The notes under the pieces: model-generated | What the model was told of the DNA's origin: nothing | Databases searched by the model: none | Seen by the model: only the letters and a program-made list of their open reading frames with translations | Position numbers and translations under genes: made by a program | Assembly (NCBI RefSeq): GCF_900964775.1 | Contig: NC_041812.1 | Location: forward strand, 930,001 to 994,000 | Direction: 5' to 3' | Source of the DNA: Scleropages formosus | Lineage: Eukaryota; Chordata; Actinopteri; Osteoglossiformes; Osteoglossidae | DNA: 64,000 nucleotides | Shown here: positions 59,094 to 64,000 of the stretch, piece after piece | Layout: the number at the start of each line of letters is the position of its first letter | How positions within the stretch are numbered: position 1 is the stretch's first letter

Positions 59094-62000
59094 AAAATGT
59101 TCCTGGTTTAAGCCTCTGTACATTTTGATTGAGGTACTTACCCTCAGTGATACAGTAAGAATGATGTGCATGGCAACATGGGTCTGTGACTGAAATGTGG
59201 GTTTGTACCTTATAAAGTTTGGGTCGGTGTGCAGTAAGTAAAGATGAAGAAAAATGATGACAACAGAAACTGTGAAGGGACGTGGCGCCACGTGTCGATG
59301 AGGTCAGGGTTTCTCCCCCGTCTCGATGGCTGGAGGTTCTTTTGTGTAGGATGATCAACATTGTGCAACATTTGTCTTCACTTCACGTTGACATTCGCGT
59401 GGGCGACCTGACCTGTATCTCTGTGGCGCAAACTGGACAGAAGACGGAAAGGAAAGCAACCCGCAAGTGTCCTGCGTCCGGAGAACTGACGTTGAGCGAC
59501 TTCCTGCTCAAAGTTGTTGCTGAATACTTCATGGAGAAAAAGTTTCCAACAAGTTTTGACTCTCACTGTGTTCTTGGTGCATTTTTTGTGTCATTCAAGG
59601 TGCGTCAGACTGCTGCAGTGATGCTGAGGATGAGGGTGATGAAACGCTGGAAGAAGATCAGTCTGGAGCACAGAGAGAGGTTCATCATCAGAACTGTCAT
59701 TGAAACAAAAGTGTATTTGAACCGAGGAGCACGTCGCTCGGGCCTAGTTTACGCTTTACTTGACTGGCTCTCTTTTCCGGGGTCATGGATTGTTTGACCC
59801 CTTGAATGTACTGCACGCATTTTCCTCCCACTTCTCATTGTTTGCAGCAGTCGCTCACAGACTGCACTCCCATAAACCAGTTAGATGTTGTGCTCTGTTA
59901 AATGGTGTAAAGTACGTCAAGTTTCCGTGTTGATATTTTGCTGAACTAGTCTGCCTTGTTCTCTTCTGTGCTTCAGCCTGAAAGCTGTGGTTCTGGAAGC
60001 TTTTCGGCAGGAATCGGAGTGAGTATTTGAGTATTCTCTGTAGCTGTACACTACTGACTGTTTCCGCAGTCCTTTAACATACTGCACTCTTAGCCGGGCT
60101 CTGCTAGGGTTTACTGGGCTGTTCTTGTAGGCCTAGTCCTCGTTGACACTGACCCCTTGCCTGCCCCTCATGCATCTCAGGCATTTTGTGCGCCACTCAC
60201 TGTCTCAGCTCAGTGCTGTGTTGGTAAAGCACGAAAGTCCGGAGCGCTGGCCTGCGCTGCTCACCGTCCTCAACCAGTCGACCAAGAGCCCGAACCCCCA
60301 GGACAGACAGGTACCGCTGCAGGATCCACCTGTTTTCTCTGCACTCCAACAGAACTGAGTATCTGCTCAGCTCCACTTGTTGGAAATATTACTGTAATAT
60401 TTTTAGTGTCTTCAGTGTTCTGAAGTGTTTGTCTAAATGTATCTTTCCCAAAACTATTAATGTTTCCTTTAAACTGGAACTCCTACGTATTGCGTATTCA
60501 TGGTGTGTGCAAGAGCCATCGCTGCTCACCACAGAAAATGTTTAACTTATTTAAATTACTTCAGCATATGATTTTCTCCAAAGTGACACAGATCCTGAGT
60601 CCCCCAGAGTAAACAAGGGTGTATTTCACCCTCACATAGAGATACAGATGCAGACATGAGATTCTCGGAAGTACACTCACTTAGTCTAGTTGCACAGTTC
60701 CTGCTGCCACATGACATGGGTATCTGTACTCAGCGTTGATTTGCAGACCCTTGCCTGCTCTGTGTTGCGCTCGCTCACGTTTTGACTAATGAACCAACTC
60801 TCGGCCCTAATGAACATGGGCAATAGTGGACCAGTTGCAGTAATAATAACGTGAATTTACGTGGTCGACTTAAGGACAAAGCCTGGCAACGCAGAGTTCT
60901 TCAGTGACTTCCTGTCTTTTCCTGCAGGTTGGTTTGCTCCTGCTCAGTAAAGTGGTGGAATCAAACCCAGAGGCCTTCAGGCCTCACTACCGGCAGCTGC
61001 TGCAGCTGTTTGATACTGTGCTGCAAGATGTGAATAACCCCACAGCCATGTATTACTGCATCCTCACCCTGACTACCTTGACTGCCTACGCTGGTGTTGC
61101 AGAGCAGGTGAGTTCCAGCCTCTCAGAAGGAGTTCTCAGCGCTCTTGGCAAATGGGCTAAAAGCAGCAGCATGTCACAGCTTATGTTTATTGTGTGTTCT
61201 ATATTTTTATATTATTGTATTTTAGAACCTAATGAGGTCACTTCTCCCAAAGCTGACTATTTCCATCAAGCACCTCATCAAGGTAGACCAGGTGGGTGAG
61301 CATTCGGTGTGTGTTCAGTGTTTTTTCAGCTGTTGGGGAGGATTTGGCGAAGGTGTCACTGTGATGCGTTCTCTTCTCAAATGTCGTGGTGTCAGTTTTC
61401 CCCCTTTACTTCTGAATATTACAGGATCAGGCTGGTGAGGCAATGGAAATTTTGGATGAGCTGATGGAGAGTGAGGTGTCCCCCATCATTGTCCCCCACA
61501 TCTCTGAAATTGTTCACTTCTGTCTAGAGGTGTGTCTATTGCAGTTCCTATCTCTGTGTTACGTTTGTTACGATTGTGAGAGCAGCACAGTCTGTTCCCA
61601 ATGTGTAAACAAAGAATAGCGTACATATTTTTAACGTGCTATTCCCTTCAAAGTAACCTTGTCGAGGTGATGGGGGTTTGTCCCAGTGTTCTTATCACTT
61701 TTGGAAACAATGCTGGAATGTGATACGGCTCCCTGCACGTTATTATGTCCTCTTCAAAAAATCTTCTTTTCAGAGGATACAGGGAATTTTGGCTTCATAG
61801 AAATTCCCCCCGCTGTGGGATGATGGTCCATGGTATCTGTACCTTTAATGCTCTTGTGTCTATCGAAGGATTTTTGACAGACAAAAAAATGAAAGTGCAA
61901 AATTCATATGATCAAAATTTTGATCACTTGTGTATATTAAATATATACATTAAATGTTTAATATTTGGTATTTTGAGATGGTTGTATTTTGTGTCTGTGT

Positions 62001-63990
62001 GTGTTGTCAGATAGGGGCAGACAATTCCCTCAATGACTCCATAAGAGTGAAGGCTTTATCCTGCATCGCTTCTCTCATCAGACTGAAAAACAAGGTAACT
62101 TGAGTTGTGCCAGTTTGTACATTTTCTTTGGTTTTATATTACATTTATTCATTTAGCAGATGCTTTTCTCCAAAGCGACGTACTTCTCAGAGAAAATACA
62201 ATATGTGCATTACATCAGCAGAAAGAGAGACTTAGATGCAGACGCGTTATTCTTAAGTAAACCTAGTTTGTCACTTTCCACTTTATGCACCAATGTTTAT
62301 CGCACAAGTAGGTGCATGGAACTCAGGATAGACGAATCCTGATCACCTTCCTACCTCCTATATATATATTTTTTAATAAAAGGTACACAAACATTTATAC
62401 ACAGTACAGGAGTAGCAGCTGTGTAAAGGCTTATCTGGGCATGATCATAATGTTGCAGTGCATGGACATTTACATCATACGTGAGCTTGAGAGATCATGG
62501 GTGACGTGAGTCCAGAAAAGGTGTTAGGTCTAGTCTCCACGTTGTTCCTCCCATTTCCTTTTGTCTCCTTCTATGAAGTGAACTATTCTACTCTTTTACA
62601 GGCTGTTTTAAAGCAGAAGCTGCTGAGCCCTATCTTGCAGATGGTGTTCCCTGTGCTGAGTGCAGCACCTCCTCCTGGCCAGGAGGACCTTGAGGACCAG
62701 GAGCAGGACATGGATAATGAAGGAGATGTCGAGAGCCCCAAGCACTTTGCTGCTCAGGTAAACTCCTCAGCTGACCTGAATTTAGCCTTAACCTTTATTG
62801 CTTAAAATGTAGATATTTCCAGTAAACCTTACACTAAATTTTCCTCGTGATTATGGAAAAGACTGCCTGCGAGACTTGTTCAGATTTGGTGTACTTCTTT
62901 CTACTGTATCATTGATAATTTGCTCCTTAAAAATACATGACTTTCATAAGTCTGTCCATCTGTGTTACTAAAATTATTTGGGGTGGGACAGTGGTACAGC
63001 AGGTAGTGCTGCTGCATCACAGCACCTGAATTGTTTGAGCCTGGCCCAATCTGTGTGGAGTTTGCATGTTCTTTGTGTGTCTGTGGGTTTTCTCTGGGTG
63101 CTCTGGTTTCTTCCCTCAGACATGCAGCTCTGGTGAATTGGACACTCTAAATTGCCCTTAGTAGAATATGGGTGGGTACATGTATGTGTGGCTACCCTGC
63201 CATGGACTTACATCCTTTTCAAGGTGTGCCATAATTCTGGGATGGGCTCTGGACCACTGCCAACACTGACCATGACAAGCAGTTGGTGAAAGTGAAAAAT
63301 GAGTGAAATTGGAATTAATTGGAAAACTTTCCTTTCAAAATGCATCTAGGTTATAGACACACTGGCTCTGCACATGCCCCCGGAAAAGCTCTTCCAACAC
63401 ATTGTAAGTCAACTTTTTTTTGGGTGGGTGGGCAAAGTAATTACAGGCAACAGTAGAATTGTCTTGACGTATATACAGTATATGTAATATAAAAAGCTGC
63501 CCTTAACATTTCTTTATCTGATGTAGAGATCAGTGCTACAGCAGTCAGTGTCTTAGTTTCTTCTGTACACCTGTGTCATCTAACAAGCTGAGCCTGCGTT
63601 AACAATCTGTTGTGCTGCTTTCTTCAGTTGCCCCAGGTGCAGGTGTGCCTTTCCAGTGAGAACCCTTACCAGAAGAAGGCAGGTGTAGTGTGTCTGGCCA
63701 TGCTGGCCGAGGGCTGCGCTGGCTACATCCGCAGGAAGTGAGCTTTGACTGCAACACTTCTAGTTATCTGGTTAATTGTCTGTCTTCTATTTTCTGCACA
63801 CAGCATGAACCCTGTACTTCATGTACTGTCAGAATGTTTCTCTCCGTGCTCTGTTGACATACAAGGTGTGCATTCTTTCAGGATGCTGCCGTTCATGTTG
63901 CGTACGGTGTGTCACAGCCTGTCAGACACCAGTCAGGTTGTTCGCAGTGCTGGTTTGCTCGCTTTGGGCCAGTTCTCTGAGCACTTGCAG
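57494..63990 (+). CDS. ipo4: Importin-4, partial (3' part beyond right edge)
   Basis: Karyopherin-beta family nuclear import receptor made of HEAT repeats; human IPO4 carries histones H3/H4 with ASF1 and other cargo. Coding exons: 57494-57571, 58877-58963, 59600-59679, 59977-60018, 60181-60310, 60928-61107, 61226-61291, 61425-61529, 62011-62094, 62602-62757, 63350-63403, 63628-63737 and 63882-63990, totalling 1,281 nt (427 aa), with all phases fitting. Landmarks against human: MTEELERVLSQL, VRQTAAVMLRMRVMKRW, SLSQLSAVLVKHE, GLLLLSKVVESNPEAFRPHY, EALDELLESE-like EILDELMESEVSPIIV, PPPGQEDLEDQEQDMD, SPKHFAAQVIDTLALHMPPE, NPYQKKAGVVCLAMLAEG and LLALGQFSEHLQ. An acidic loop (EDLEDQEQDMDNEGD) sits between repeats, as in human. 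Two donors are unusual: GTTCAT after exon 3, and GC (GCAAGT) after exon 13. A start at the second Met (57506) is possible. Confidence 0.96.
57572..58876 (+). other. ipo4 intron 1
   Basis: 1.3 kb with an AT-rich centre, an AGGC microsatellite at 58.43 kb, and a GC-rich stretch (58.47-58.80 kb) with long open frames on both strands that match nothing I recognise. A GTT/GTC-rich run at 58.80-58.84 kb precedes the exon. Confidence 0.7.
58424..58453. repeat. (GGCA)n microsatellite
   Basis: About seven GGCA units in ipo4 intron 1. Confidence 0.95.
58976..59052 (-). mobile_element. SINE tail fragment, family 1
   Basis: TGACCCTTTTCTCCAAAGTG and CAGTTATTTACCTATTTAAA; the 5' part is missing. Confidence 0.55.
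59057..59090. repeat. (CA)n microsatellite
   Basis: About 16 CA units abutting the SINE tail fragment. Confidence 0.95.
60546..60690 (-). mobile_element. SINE fragment, family 5-like
   Basis: GATTTTCTCCAAAGTGACAC, then ATAGAGATACAGATGCAGAC and AAGTACACTCACTTAGTCTA, diverged body text of family 5. Confidence 0.4.
62136..62490 (-). mobile_element. SINE, family 5 (5' truncated)
   Basis: Inverted tail TTTATTCATTTAGCAGATGC, then GCGACGTACTTCTCAGAGAA, CAAGTAGGTGCATGGAACTC, AGACGAATCCTGATCACCTT and AAGGCTTATCTGGGCATGAT. It matches 20632-20990 along its length but lacks the tRNA-like head. In an ipo4 intron. Confidence 0.7.
62984..63306 (+). mobile_element. SINE, family 3 (V-SINE-like core, GAGT-type tail)
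   Basis: GTGGTACAGCAGGTAGTGC head, GTGTGGAGTTTGCATGTTCT core, GTGTGGCTACCCTGCCATGG, GGGATGGGCTCTGGACCACT and GACAAGCAGTTGG, ending in AAAATGAGTGA. It ends about 43 bp before the next ipo4 exon. Confidence 0.7.
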
Positions 63991-64000
63991 GCAAGTCAAT

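Noticed and set aside
20864-62509. Two short open frames (20864-21046 and within 62312-62509) with similar peptides
   Set aside because: The similarity comes from two copies of the non-coding family 5 SINE, not from a conserved gene.

Overview
This is a vertebrate nuclear segment, almost certainly from a ray-finned (teleost-type) fish. The evidence is seven intron-containing genes with vertebrate orthologues, canonical GT-AG splicing, many tRNA-headed SINEs ending in an L2-type 3' tail, and abundant CA/CT microsatellites. The species cannot be fixed from sequence alone. No bacterial, viral, CRISPR or long autonomous transposon structure was seen.

Layout, left to right. (1) 1-5939, minus: a ZFHX2-like zinc-finger gene, running off the left edge, with a CpG-rich promoter and long CT tracts near 5.0-6.2 kb. 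(2) 6.2-10.7 kb: AT-rich intergenic DNA with SINE pieces and a short telomere-like array. (3) 10.7-22.2 kb, plus: dcaf11, complete. (4) 22.2-25.5 kb: increasingly CpG-rich intergenic DNA. (5) 25.5-26.5 kb, plus: a two-exon fitm1-like gene. (6) 27.5-33.4 kb, minus: psme1 (PA28 alpha), convergent with fitm1. (7) 33.6-39.5 kb: SINE-rich intergenic DNA. (8) 39.5-48.5 kb, plus: pck2, whose presequence-start exon I place 3.8 kb upstream of the next exon. (9) 48.5-50.3 kb: intergenic. (10) 50.8-56.4 kb, plus: tm9sf1. (11) 57.5 kb to the right edge, plus: ipo4, first 13 coding exons.

The gene set matches the human 14q11-q12 cluster (ZFHX2, PCK2, DCAF11, FITM1, PSME1, IPO4, TM9SF1). Order and strand are partly rearranged, and PSME2, EMC9, RNF31, IRF9 and REC8 are not visible here. 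The genes do not form one pathway: they cover transcription, CUL4 ubiquitin ligase targeting, ER lipid metabolism, proteasome activation, mitochondrial PEP synthesis, endomembrane sorting and nuclear import. They are a conserved neighbourhood, not an operon.

The exon models were built by eye from splice signals, reading phase and remembered human proteins. dcaf11 (545 aa), pck2 (634 aa), tm9sf1 (615 aa) and fitm1 (290 aa) close exactly in frame. psme1 is short by 2 nt modulo 3, so one small linking exon is missing or only tentatively placed.

The most interesting points are: a fitm1-like protein in which both histidines known as catalytic in FITM2 are replaced; a ZFHX2-like gene that seems to lack the giant N-terminal finger exon; a split pck2 presequence; an in-frame 81-nt tm9sf1 intron; a GC-AG intron in ipo4; an unusually CpG-rich domain over fitm1 and the 3' half of psme1; and several SINE families that share one 3' tail.
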